Assembly: GCA_963789495.1 (NCBI GenBank)
Contig: CAWBLP010000033.1
Span: forward strand, 186,001-250,000
Reading direction: 5' to 3'
DNA length: 64,000 nucleotides
Source of the DNA: CAWBLP01 sp963789495
GTDB lineage: Bacteria > Pseudomonadota > Alphaproteobacteria > Acetobacterales > Acetobacteraceae
How positions within the stretch are numbered: the first letter of the stretch is position 1; every line of letters starts with the position of its first letter. Shown in pieces: positions 1 to 7,926 of the stretch. The notes under the pieces were generated by a model that ran no database searches, had not been told where the DNA came from, and was given only the letters and a program-made list of their open reading frames with translations. The position numbers were made by a program, and so were the translations under genes.

Positions 1-1026
1 CTGCCGCTGTCGATTTCGTCCGAGGGCACCGCCCAGATCGGCGGCGTGCTGGCAGTGAATGCCGGCGGCAACAACACGGTCCGCTACGGCAATGCCCGCG
101 ATCTGGTGCTGGGGCTGGAGGTCGTGCTGCCGGACGGCACGATCTGGAATGGCTTGCGCCGGCTGCGCAAGGACAACACCGGCTATTGCCTGCGCCAGCT
201 TTTCGTCGGCTCCGAGGGCACACTCGGGATCATCACCACCGCGGTGCTGAAACTGGTGCCGCGGCCGCGCGAGACGGCGGTGGCGCTGTGCGGCGTCGCG
301 ACCGTGGACGCGGCGCTTGATCTCTTCGCGCGCTTCCAGGCGCATGACCCCGCAGCGATCAGCGCGTTCGAGCTGATGTCGGGTCTCGGCATGGCGTTCG
401 TGCTGCGACACATTCCGGGCGCGACGCTGCCGCTGTCGCAGCCGGCGCCGTTCTACGTGCTGGTGGAGCTGGCGACCCCGCGCCCCGATGCCGGGCTGCG
501 CGCCGCACTGGAAACCGTGCTGGAGCAGGCGCTGGAGACCGGAATCGTCCAGGATGCCGCGATCGCCGAGAGCGAGGCGCAGCGGGCCGCGATCTGGCGG
601 CTGCGGGAGGAGCACTCGGAGGCGCAGAAACGCGAAGGCGCCAGCGTGAAGAACGACGTTTCGGTGCCGGTGTCCAAGGTGCCCGCCTTCGTGCGGGAGG
701 CGACCGAGGCCTGTGAGGCGCTGATCCCGGGGGTCCGGGTGGTCCCGTTCGGCCACATGGGCGACGGCAATATTCATTTCAATCTCGAACAGCCGATCGG
801 CGCCGATCCGGCGTGGTTCCTCGGGCAGGACCACGCGATCATGGATGCCGTGAATGAGGTCGTGCGGAAATACGATGGCAGCTTCTCGGCCGAACACGGC
901 ATCGGCAAGTTGAAGCCGTATATGATGCCGGACTGGCGGGGCGGTGCGGAGCTGGTGCTGATGCAGCGGATCAAGGCGGCGCTCGACCCGGCCGGGCTGA
1001 TGAATCCCGGCAAGGTCCTGCCCTAG
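1..1026 (+). CDS. FAD-linked oxidase, GlcD/D-lactate dehydrogenase type (5' end outside window)
   Basis: The frame is open from base 1, so the N-terminus lies outside the window. About 341 residues remain. They cover the end of the FAD_binding_4 (PCMH) fold, with GGVLAVNAGGNN and then FVGSEGTLGIIT, which contact FAD in this family. The C-terminal FAD-oxidase_C domain follows, with GHMGDGNIHFN and the closing SAEHGIGKLK and LMNPGKVLP motifs. Enzymes of this type oxidise 2-hydroxy acids such as D-lactate, glycolate or D-2-hydroxyglutarate. The substrate cannot be told from this fragment. The stop is followed within about 12 bases by half of an intergenic palindromic element. Confidence 0.9.
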   Translation: MPLSISSEGTAQIGGVLAVNAGGNNTVRYGNARDLVLGLEVVLPDGTIWNGLRRLRKDNTGYCLRQLFVGSEGTLGIITTAVLKLVPRPRETAVALCGVATVDAALDLFARFQAHDPAAISAFELMSGLGMAFVLRHIPGATLPLSQPAPFYVLVELATPRPDAGLRAALETVLEQALETGIVQDAAIAESEAQRAAIWRLREEHSEAQKREGASVKNDVSVPVSKVPAFVREATEACEALIPGVRVVPFGHMGDGNIHFNLEQPIGADPAWFLGQDHAIMDAVNEVVRKYDGSFSAEHGIGKLKPYMMPDWRGGAELVLMQRIKAALDPAGLMNPGKVLP

Positions 1027-1037
1027 GCAGCAAGCAT

Positions 1038-1125
1038 CGGGGCGTTGCCCCGAACCCCACCAGCAAAGGCACAACCCTTGCCATCGAACTTTGTTTGGGT
1101 TGGGGAGGGGGCGTGAAGGGGTCCA
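1038..1125. repeat. Mosaic palindromic element, left half (interrupted by IS)
   Basis: This begins with the terminal motif cggggcgttgccccg and runs through the left arm of the central stem (1093-1109). The matching right arm, 2498-2512, lies beyond the insertion sequence. Copies without an insertion occur at 46983-47204 and 56110-56347. Confidence 0.8.
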
Positions 1126-1126
1126 G

Positions 1127-1171
1127 ACCGGATAGAATCCTGACAGGATGGACCGGATAGATGCCTGACAG
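1127..1171. repeat. IS left end, doubled terminal repeat
   Basis: Two direct copies of accggatag-N-cctgacag lie at 1127-1146 and 1152-1171, 25 bases apart. They pair with the inverted copies at the right end, 2412-2456. The doubled motif probably represents two transposase-binding sites per end. Confidence 0.7.
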
Positions 1172-1200
1172 TTTGATCCTGGCGGCAGGGAGACCTGCCG

Positions 1201-2401
1201 ATGCCATGGAAAGAACAATCAGTGTCGGATGCCAAGCTGCGGTTCATTGCCGACTGTCTTCGGGAGGAATTGCCGATGACGGTGCTGTGCGAGCACTACG
1301 GCATCAGTCGCGACACCGGGTATCGCTGGAAGCGGCGCTACGAGGAGGCAGGGCCTGCCGGGCTGGAGGAACGCTCGCGCGCGCCGCATCGGCATGGCCG
1401 GGCGACGGAGGCGGAGACGTGTGAACGGTTGATCGCGCTGCGCCGCCAGCGTCCGCACTGGGGCGCGCGCAAGCTGCTGGCGACGCTGGCGCGGGCGGAG
1501 CCGCAGGCGGCGTGGCCGGCGGCCAGCACGGCGACCGATATCCTGCGCCGCGCCGGCCTGGTCGAGAGCCGTCGCCGGCGGCGGCGGGCGGTGCCGGTGG
1601 AGCAGCCGTTCCAGGCGGTTGAACAGCCCAATGACACCTGGTGCATCGACTTCAAAGGCTGGTTCCGCACCGGTGACGGCACCCGCTGCGACCCGTTGAC
1701 GGTGACGGACGCACACGCGCGCTATCTGCTGTGCTGCCGGATCATGCCGGAGCGCAGCGAGCCGGTGCGCGCGGCGGTTGACGCGGTGTTTGCGGAATAC
1801 GGTTTGCCGCGGGCGATGCGCAGCGACAACGGGGCTCCGTTCGGCGCTCCTGGCCCGGCAGGTCTGGACCGGCTGTCGGTGCATTGGGTGACTGGGCATC
1901 CGGCTGGAACGGATTGTTCCGGGGCAGCCGCAGCAGAACGGTCGGCACGAGCGGATGCATGGCACGCTGAAGGCGGAGACCAGCCGGCCTCCGGCAGCGA
2001 GCGCGGCGGAGCAGCAGGCGCGCTTTGACAGGTATCGGCATGATTTCAATCACAACCGGCCGCATGAGGCGTTAGGCCAGACGATGCCGGCGGAGCACTA
2101 TCGCCCCTCGCCCCGTCCGCTGCCGGCGATCGTCGGGGATCCCTGGTATGACGCCGACCACATGGTGCGGCGGGTCCGCACGGACGGCACGATCAAGTGG
2201 AGCGGGGAGCGGGTGTTCATTTCCGAGGCTCTGGCCGGCGAATTGGTGGGCGTTGCCGAAACCGAGAGCGGCAATTCGCTGGTGCGGTTTGCCGACATTG
2301 CGCTTGGGGTGATCGACCGGCGGACGCGCAAGCTGGTTCATTTCGGTGCTGGCCGGCCCCCGCGGGGGCCGGCCAGCACCGAAATACATCCTGCAACATA
2401 A
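1201..2401 (+). pseudogene. IS481-family transposase, one frameshift
   Basis: This is a DDE transposase that mobilises the surrounding element. An N-terminal helix-turn-helix (about residues 15-60, motif CEHYGISRDTGYRWKRRYE) precedes an rve integrase core. The first two acidic residues lie in TWCIDFKGWF and RSDNGAPFG. The reading frame then breaks near 1897 (around ggtgactggg) and resumes one base later as GIRLERIVPGQPQQNGRHERMHGTL, which contains the expected third acidic region. Removing one base gives 1,200 nt, or 399 residues, a normal length for IS481. The break is either inactivation or a sequence error. The last 20 or so codons run through a perfect palindrome. Confidence 0.8.
2341..2384. 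repeat. 44-bp perfect palindrome inside the IS
   Basis: Twenty-base arms starting tttcggtgctgg are mirrored exactly around a central cgcg. The palindrome lies in the last codons of the transposase, just inside the right terminal repeat. An RNA hairpin here could stop transcription leaving or entering the element. No U-run follows. Confidence 0.85.
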
Positions 2402-2411
2402 CCCGGAGAGA

Positions 2412-2456
2412 CTGTCAGGCATCTATCCGGTCCAATCTGTCAGGCATGTTCCCGGT
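2412..2456. repeat. IS right end, doubled terminal repeat
   Basis: This is the inverted counterpart of 1127-1171. The inner motif at 2412-2433 is a perfect match and the outer motif at about 2437-2456 is imperfect. Confidence 0.7.
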
Positions 2457-2457
2457 T

Positions 2458-2595
2458 GCACAAGGCATCGGACCAGGGGTTCATCACGACTGGCCCGCTC
2501 CCCAACCCAAACATGTATGGTTCCAAGGGCGAGCCCTTGGCGGGGATGCAAGGGGCAGCGCCCCTTGCTGGGGGTCCGGGGGCAACGCCCCCGCC
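2458..2595. repeat. Mosaic palindromic element, right half
   Basis: This contains the right arm of the central stem (2498-2512), the palindromes ccaagggcgagcccttgg and aggggcagcgcccct, and the terminal gggggcaacgccccc. It is the continuation of the half at 1038-1125, displaced by the insertion sequence. Confidence 0.8.
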
Positions 2596-2658
2596 ACTTG
2601 CCGCCGAGTTGTGAGCGGCGCCCCTATTTCATCCCGCACACCGACCCACATTGCGGGA

Positions 2659-3782
2659 ATGACCGGGCCCACCGCCGCGTCTCTCGCATCGACCAGCAGT
2701 AAGGACTTCCCCACGGTGACCCAGGCCTGGCTCAACCGCATCGGCACAGCGGTGCCGCCGTACGACATCCACGAGGAATTCGTCGACTTCGCCCGCTCCG
2801 CCCTGGTCGATTCCCATGCGGTCGCATTGTTCGACCGCATGGCCACCTTGTCTGATATCGAGCATCGGTTTTCCTGCTTCGAGCCGGGACCGAAGCCGCG
2901 GGATCGCTACCTGGATCGTGAGCGGTTCTACCAGCGGGGTGCCTTCCCCTCCACGGACGCACGCATGACGCGGTTCCAGCCGGAGGCGCTGGCGCTCGCC
3001 AGCCAGGCCATCGATGCGCTCGATATCGCAGGCGAGCGCGACTCCATCACCCATCTGATCGTGGCGAGTTGCACCGGTTTCACCGCGCCGGGACTGGATT
3101 TCCAAATCATGCGCAAGCTCGGCCTGGCCAACTCGGTGGAGCGCACGATGGTGGGCTTCATGGGCTGCTTCGCCGCGGTGAACGCGTTGAAGCTCGCCCG
3201 TCACATCGTTCGCTCAGAGCCGCATGCCAAGGTTTTGGTCGTCAATCTGGAGCTGAGCAGCCTGCACCTGCAGGAAGATTGGCGCATCGAGAAGATGCTG
3301 AGCTTCCTGCTGTTCGGCGACGGCGCCGCGGCCTGCCTTGTGTCGGCCGAACCGACCGGGCTCGCCCTGGGCCGGTTCAACGCCACCGTCATTCCGAACA
3401 GCGAAGGTCTGATCACCTGGGACATTCGCGATTCCGGCTTCGAGATGCATCTGTCGGGTCAGGTGCCGGGCCGCATCCGCCGCTGGCTGCCGGTGCATGG
3501 CGCTACATTGCTGGGCAACCACGCCGTACGCGACATCGCGTTCTGGGCCGTGCACGCCGGTGGCCGGTCGATCTTGGACGCGGTGCAGGCCGGGCTTGCG
3601 CTGCCGACCGAGGCCTTGCGCTTCTCGCGCGACGTGCTGCGTGCGTTCGGCAACATGTCCTCGGCCACGCTGATGTTCGTGCTCGACCGCATCCTGCGTC
3701 AGCCGGCGAGTCCGGCAGTGGCATGGCGATGGCATTCGGGCCTGGCCTGACTATCGAAACCTTCGCGTTCCACCGCGGATGA
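2659..3782 (+). pseudogene. Type III polyketide synthase (chalcone synthase-like), frameshift near the C-terminus
   Basis: This is a homodimeric thiolase-fold enzyme that condenses malonyl-CoA onto an acyl-CoA starter. The catalytic Cys is in CTGFTAPGLD, His in WAVHAGGRSILD and Asn in GNMSSAT. The frame opened at 2659 stops early at 3750. The expected C-terminus (SGSGMAMAFGPGLTIETFAFHRG region) follows in another frame up to 3782, which fits one lost base near 3700. The corrected gene has 374 residues, and its stop overlaps the next start (ATGA). Start 2659 gives the longest family-like N-terminus, and GTG at 2716 is possible. Followed by a methyltransferase and a flavoprotein, it resembles srsA of phenolic-lipid clusters. 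The product is inference. Confidence 0.8.
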
Positions 3783-4475
3783 GCCTGTCGGTCCGCAGCA
3801 CCGCCGGCGAACGCATGGACACCGACTGCGTCGACTATGAGGACTACCGGCGCTGCCTGCGCGACCTGTCCCGGGTCAACGTCGTAACCCTGACCTATCG
3901 CCCCACCCTCGCCTGGCTGGCGCGGGAGACGCGTGGCCTGTCATCCTTCAGCCTTGCTCGACGTCGGCTGCGGCCATGGCGACATGCTGCGTCGCATCCA
4001 GCGCTGGTGCCGCCGCCGCGGCATCGCTGCGCGGCTGGAGGGGATCGACCTCAACCCGTGGAGCAGCCGGACCGCTGTCGAAGCGACACCGGCCGGGGCG
4101 GAAATCCGCTACCGCACCGGCAATGTGTTCGACCTTCGAGCCGGACGACCCGGTCGACTTCATCATCAGCTCTCAGTTCACCCATCATCTCGACGCCGGG
4201 GAAATCGTCGCCTTCATCCACTGGATGGAGGCGCATGCCCGGCGTGGCTGGCTGATCAGCGATCTGCATCGCCACTGGTTCCCCTATTATGGCTTCGGCC
4301 TGCTGGCCCTCGCGGCCCGCTGGCATCGCTTCGTGCGGCAGGACGGCCGGATCTCCATCGCCCGCGGCTTCGTGGCGGAGGACTGGCGGCGCCTGATCGA
4401 AGCGTCGGGCCTGGCTCCCGAGGCCGTGGACCTGCGCTGGCATGTGCCGTTCCGCCATACCATCGCGCACCGATG
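3779..4475 (+). pseudogene. Class I SAM methyltransferase (srsB-like), two or more frameshifts
   Basis: The start overlaps the corrected stop of the polyketide synthase by four bases, implying translational coupling. An N-terminal segment from MDTDCVDYEDYRR precedes the SAM-binding motif I (LLDVGCGHGDMLRR), an acidic motif II (EGIDLNP), and then FIISSQFTHHL. These pieces lie in three successive frames. The breaks are near 3935 and near 4132, where gaccttcgagc has one base too many. It probably methylates the polyketide product. The 3' end is uncertain because no stop is seen before the next gene begins, so another small error is likely around 4470. Confidence 0.65.
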
Positions 4476-5592
4476 CGGCCCGCCGCTGATCCTCGGCGGA
4501 GGGCCGTCGGGCGCCGCCGCGGCCTGTCTGATCGCGGAAGCCGGTGATCCCGTTACTTGCTGGAGCGGCAGGACGGACCGTCGGACAAGGTGTGCGGCGA
4601 TTTCCTCAGTGCCGAGGCGATCGAGGTGATCCAGCGTCTTGGCGTCGACCTGGCGCCATTGCAGCCCGCGCCGATCGGCATGCTGCGGCTGGTGCATCGC
4701 GATCGCGTCGCCCAGGCGACGCTGCCCTTCCCGGCGCTGGGGCTGACCCGGCGCGCGCTGGATGAGGCCCTGCTGCAACGCGCCACGGCGCTGGGAGCGG
4801 TGGTTCTCCGCGGCCATGCGGTGCGCAGCCTGTCCGTCTGCACAACGAGGCTGGTCGCGAGCTGCGACTGTGGGTTCGCTGGAGGCCGCAACGGTGTTTC
4901 TCGCCACCGGCAAGCACGATCTGCGCGGGGTGGCCCGACTGGCCCCGGCGGGCGGCCCGCTCGGGCTGAAAATGTATCTCGATCTCTCCCCCGGCCAGCA
5001 GGCCGCATTGCGCGGCGCTGTCGAACTGGTGCTGTGCTCCGGCCTGCTATGCCGGCCTGCAATGCGTCGAGCAGGGGCGCGCCGTGCTCTGCGTGCTGGT
5101 GGAAGCCGGACGGTTCCGCGACGCCGGCCATCGTTGGGAAACACTGCTGGAGGCGCTGATGCAGGAGGCGCCGCATCTGGCGCTGCGGCTGGGTGACGCC
5201 CGCCCCAGCCTGGCCCGTCCCCTCGCAATCGGGCGCATCCCCTATGGCCACCGGTGCGCCCGGACGGGGCACCACCCGGATTGTTCCGCCTCGGTGACCA
5301 GGCCTGCGTGATCCCATCGCTTACCGGCGACGGCGTCGCCATTGCTCTGCACAGTGCCGCCGACGCGGTCGCGGCCTGGCGGCAGGGTCGGGACGCCACG
5401 CAGTATCACGCCACCTTCGCCAATCGGGTGCGGCGCCAGATGCGGACCGCTTCCCTGCTGCATTTCCTGCTCCGGGCGCGCCGACTGCAGGGCCTGGCGG
5501 TCGCGGCCGGAACCGCCTGGCCACGCGGCATGGCACTGGCGGCCGCGGCAACCAGGTTGGCGGAAGGCGACCGGCCGGTGCGGCCAGGTTAG
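4473..5592 (+). pseudogene. FAD-dependent oxidoreductase (srsC-like hydroxylase), several frameshifts
   Basis: The N-terminal dinucleotide-binding motif LILGGGPSGAAAA is followed by KVCGDFLSAEA, typical of the geranylgeranyl-reductase/halogenase group of flavoproteins. A later GDGVAIAL segment binds FAD. The pieces lie in several frames. Breaks are near 4480, 4553, 4840-4875, 5049 and 5262, and include both gained and lost bases. Corrected length is about 373 codons, normal for the family. In srs clusters such a flavoprotein hydroxylates the alkylresorcinol. With its two upstream neighbours it forms one likely operon. Confidence 0.65.
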
Positions 5593-5665
5593 TTTCCAAT
5601 CAGCGGGTTGCATCGCCTGCGCCGCTGCCGCAGAAACGCCGCGCAGCAGGAGACCGCCTCCCCCC

Positions 5666-6808
5666 ATGCGAACCGGCAAACTCATCACCCGGCTCGACAG
5701 CTACATCTTTCGTCAGCTTGCCCTGGCGCTGATTGCTGTGACCGGTGGGCTGACCGCACTGATCTGGCTGACCCAATCGTTGCGCTTTGTCGAGCTGGTG
5801 GTGAACCACGGCCTGTCGTTCGGCGTGTTTCTGCGGCTCACCGTGTTGCTGGTGCCCAGTTTCATTGCCGTGATCCTGCCGATCACCACCTTCATCGTGA
5901 TCCAGTTCGTCTATCAGCGGCTGGCTGGCGATCGCGAACTGACCGTGATGCGCGCCGCCGGCCTGTCGCCCTTCACGCTGGCCCGTCCGGCGCTGGTGCT
6001 CGCGACCCTGGTGGTGTTGACCGGCTACGTGCTGAACCTTTGGCTGGTTCCCATCAGCCTGTCCGGGTTTCGCGAATTCCAGTGGGAAATCCGCAACCAG
6101 ATGGCCGCCTTCCTGCTGCAGGAGGGCGTGTTCACGCAGATTTCCGACGATCTGACAGTCTATGTCCGATCGCGTGATCCCGACGGCACGCTGCATGGCA
6201 TTCTGGTGGATGACAGCCGCGACAAGGGCGCCCCCGCCACGATTCTGGCCGAACGCGGACGGATCCTGGAGGGGCCGCGCGGGCCCCGCGTGTTGCTGAT
6301 CGACGGCAGCCGACAGGAAATCGATCGTCAGACCGGTCGGCTCAATCTGCTGACCTTCAGCCAGAACGAGGTCAGCCTGTCCGACTCGAACCGCAGCCAG
6401 GGTGCGCGCGCCGCCGACATGTCGGAGGTGTCGCTGTCTGCCTTGCTGAACCCCCATCCGGCCAACCCGAAAGACGAGCCGAAATGGATCGCCGAGGGCC
6501 ATAAGCGGCTGGCCAGTCCGCTGACCGCCTTGTCGTATTCGCTGGTTGCCCTGCTCTCGGGCCTGACCGGTGCGTTCCGCCGCCAGGGCAGCTTCCTCCG
6601 GCCCCTCGTCGCGATCGGTGCGGTGGTCATCCTGCTCGCGCTCGGTCTGGCCGTCGACAACCTCGCCGCCCGCGACAATTCGGTCGTGCCGCTGATCTGG
6701 GTGCAAGCCGTGCTGCCCGGGGTGGTCTGCGCCTGGGCGCTGCTGGGACCGCAGCTCATATCGAGCCGGAGACGCCCGACCGCCGCCCCGCATGAGGCCG
6801 CGGGTTAG
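5666..6808 (+). CDS. lptF: LPS export ABC transporter permease LptF
   Basis: This is an inner-membrane subunit of LptB2FG, which extracts lipopolysaccharide from the inner membrane and feeds it to the periplasmic bridge. The 380-residue protein shows the YjgP/YjgQ layout: transmembrane segments near residues 15-40, 50-80 and 100-120, a periplasmic beta-jellyroll (about 130-260), and three C-terminal membrane helices. It has the VMRAAGLSPF coupling region. ATG 5666 is the first start giving the standard N-terminus (TRLDSYIFRQLA). It ends three bases before lptG, so the two are co-translated. Confidence 0.93.
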   Translation: MRTGKLITRLDSYIFRQLALALIAVTGGLTALIWLTQSLRFVELVVNHGLSFGVFLRLTVLLVPSFIAVILPITTFIVIQFVYQRLAGDRELTVMRAAGLSPFTLARPALVLATLVVLTGYVLNLWLVPISLSGFREFQWEIRNQMAAFLLQEGVFTQISDDLTVYVRSRDPDGTLHGILVDDSRDKGAPATILAERGRILEGPRGPRVLLIDGSRQEIDRQTGRLNLLTFSQNEVSLSDSNRSQGARAADMSEVSLSALLNPHPANPKDEPKWIAEGHKRLASPLTALSYSLVALLSGLTGAFRRQGSFLRPLVAIGAVVILLALGLAVDNLAARDNSVVPLIWVQAVLPGVVCAWALLGPQLISSRRRPTAAPHEAAG

Positions 6809-6811
6809 GCC

Positions 6812-7924
6812 ATGACTCCCGCCGTCACCCTGTCGATATACATTACGCGACAATTCGCCCTGTGGGTCAGCGTGATGCTGCTGGCACTGTGCGGCCTGGT
6901 GTCGCTGTTCGACTTCCTGGAATTGCTGCGCCGTTCCGCCAGCAAGCCGGATGCGACGTTTGGCCTGGTGGCGGAAATTGCCGCCTTACGGCTGCCGTAC
7001 ATCGCCATGCAGATCCTGCCCTTCGCCGTGCTGCTGGGTGGCATGTTGTGTTTCTGGCGACTCACCCGCTCCTCCGAACTGATCGTGGCCCGCGCCGCTG
7101 GCGTTTCGGCATGGGAGTTCCTGGCCGCCCCGACCCTGTGCGCCCTGATGTTCGGTGCCATCGCCACCACAATCGGCAGCCCGCTCTCCTCCGTGATGCT
7201 CGGCCGCGCCGAGACACTGGACAGCACCTATCTGCGCACCGGCGGCGGGCCGCTCGCGTTGAATGGCGGCCAGCTCTGGCTGCGCCAGTCGGACCACATG
7301 CTGGTGCCGCAGGGCGTCGCCATCATCCATGCGCACCGCGTGCAGTTGCATGGCCGACAGTTGACCGCGCAGGATGTCAGCGTGTTCCGGCTGGATGCCA
7401 ACGACAGGCTGCTGGCGCGCATCGAGGCCAGGCAGGCCGTGTTGGTCTCCGGCAATTGGGAGCTTGAGAATGCCCGCAGCATCCGACCGGAGCAGACGCC
7501 GGAAGAGCCGCAGTCCATCGACCTTCCAACCGACCTGACGGTAACGCGCGTGCAGGACAGTTTCGCTTCGCCGGACACGCTGTCGGTCTGGGCGTTGCCG
7601 GATTTCATTTCCTTGCTGGACCGCTCCGGATTTTCGTCGATCCGGCACCGTCTGCATTTCCAGGCGCTGCTCGCCTTGCCGCTGCTATCGGCCACCATGG
7701 CTCTCGTGGGGGCCGGGTTTTCCATGCGCCCGGCGCGGCGCGGCGGTGTCGCCCGCATGATCGGCGGTGGCGTCGCGGCGGGATTCATGCTGTTCCTGGT
7801 CTCGAAGGTGGCCGAGGAATTCGGTCAATCCGGCGCGCTGCCCGTGGCGCTCGCCGCCTGGGCACCGACGGCCGCGGGCCTGATGATGGCGGTTGCCCTG
7901 TTGCTGCACATGGAAGACGGTTGA
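6812..7924 (+). CDS. lptG: LPS export ABC transporter permease LptG
   Basis: This is the partner permease of LptF, 370 residues with the same architecture. It has N-terminal helices around residues 8-35, 50-75 and 95-120 with IVARAAGVSAWEF as coupling segment, then a periplasmic domain, then three helices. The order lptF-lptG-lptD-surA with tiny gaps shows a single envelope-assembly operon. The ATPase LptB is not in the window. Confidence 0.93.
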   Translation: MTPAVTLSIYITRQFALWVSVMLLALCGLVSLFDFLELLRRSASKPDATFGLVAEIAALRLPYIAMQILPFAVLLGGMLCFWRLTRSSELIVARAAGVSAWEFLAAPTLCALMFGAIATTIGSPLSSVMLGRAETLDSTYLRTGGGPLALNGGQLWLRQSDHMLVPQGVAIIHAHRVQLHGRQLTAQDVSVFRLDANDRLLARIEARQAVLVSGNWELENARSIRPEQTPEEPQSIDLPTDLTVTRVQDSFASPDTLSVWALPDFISLLDRSGFSSIRHRLHFQALLALPLLSATMALVGAGFSMRPARRGGVARMIGGGVAAGFMLFLVSKVAEEFGQSGALPVALAAWAPTAAGLMMAVALLLHMEDG

Positions 7925-7926
7925 GG

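Larger units (their letters stand above)
1126..2457 (+). mobile_element. IS481-like insertion sequence
   Basis: Inverted ends flank a DDE transposase gene. Bases 1150-1171 match the reverse complement of 2412-2433 perfectly over 22 bases. A weaker outer copy of the same motif lies at 1127-1146 and again on the right at about 2437-2456, so each end carries the motif twice, about 25 bases apart. The element sits in the loop of the central hairpin of an intergenic repeat whose halves flank it. No clean target duplication could be defined, so the outer limits are approximate. Confidence 0.75.

Noticed and set aside
2197..2658. Open frame in phase with the type III polyketide synthase, upstream of ATG 2659
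   Set aside because: It runs through the IS end and the palindromic element, with no family pattern. The conserved protein starts at or after 2659.
5342..5665. Open frame upstream of lptF in the same phase
   Set aside because: It overlaps the flavoprotein gene in another frame. LptF begins with its standard N-terminus at 5666.
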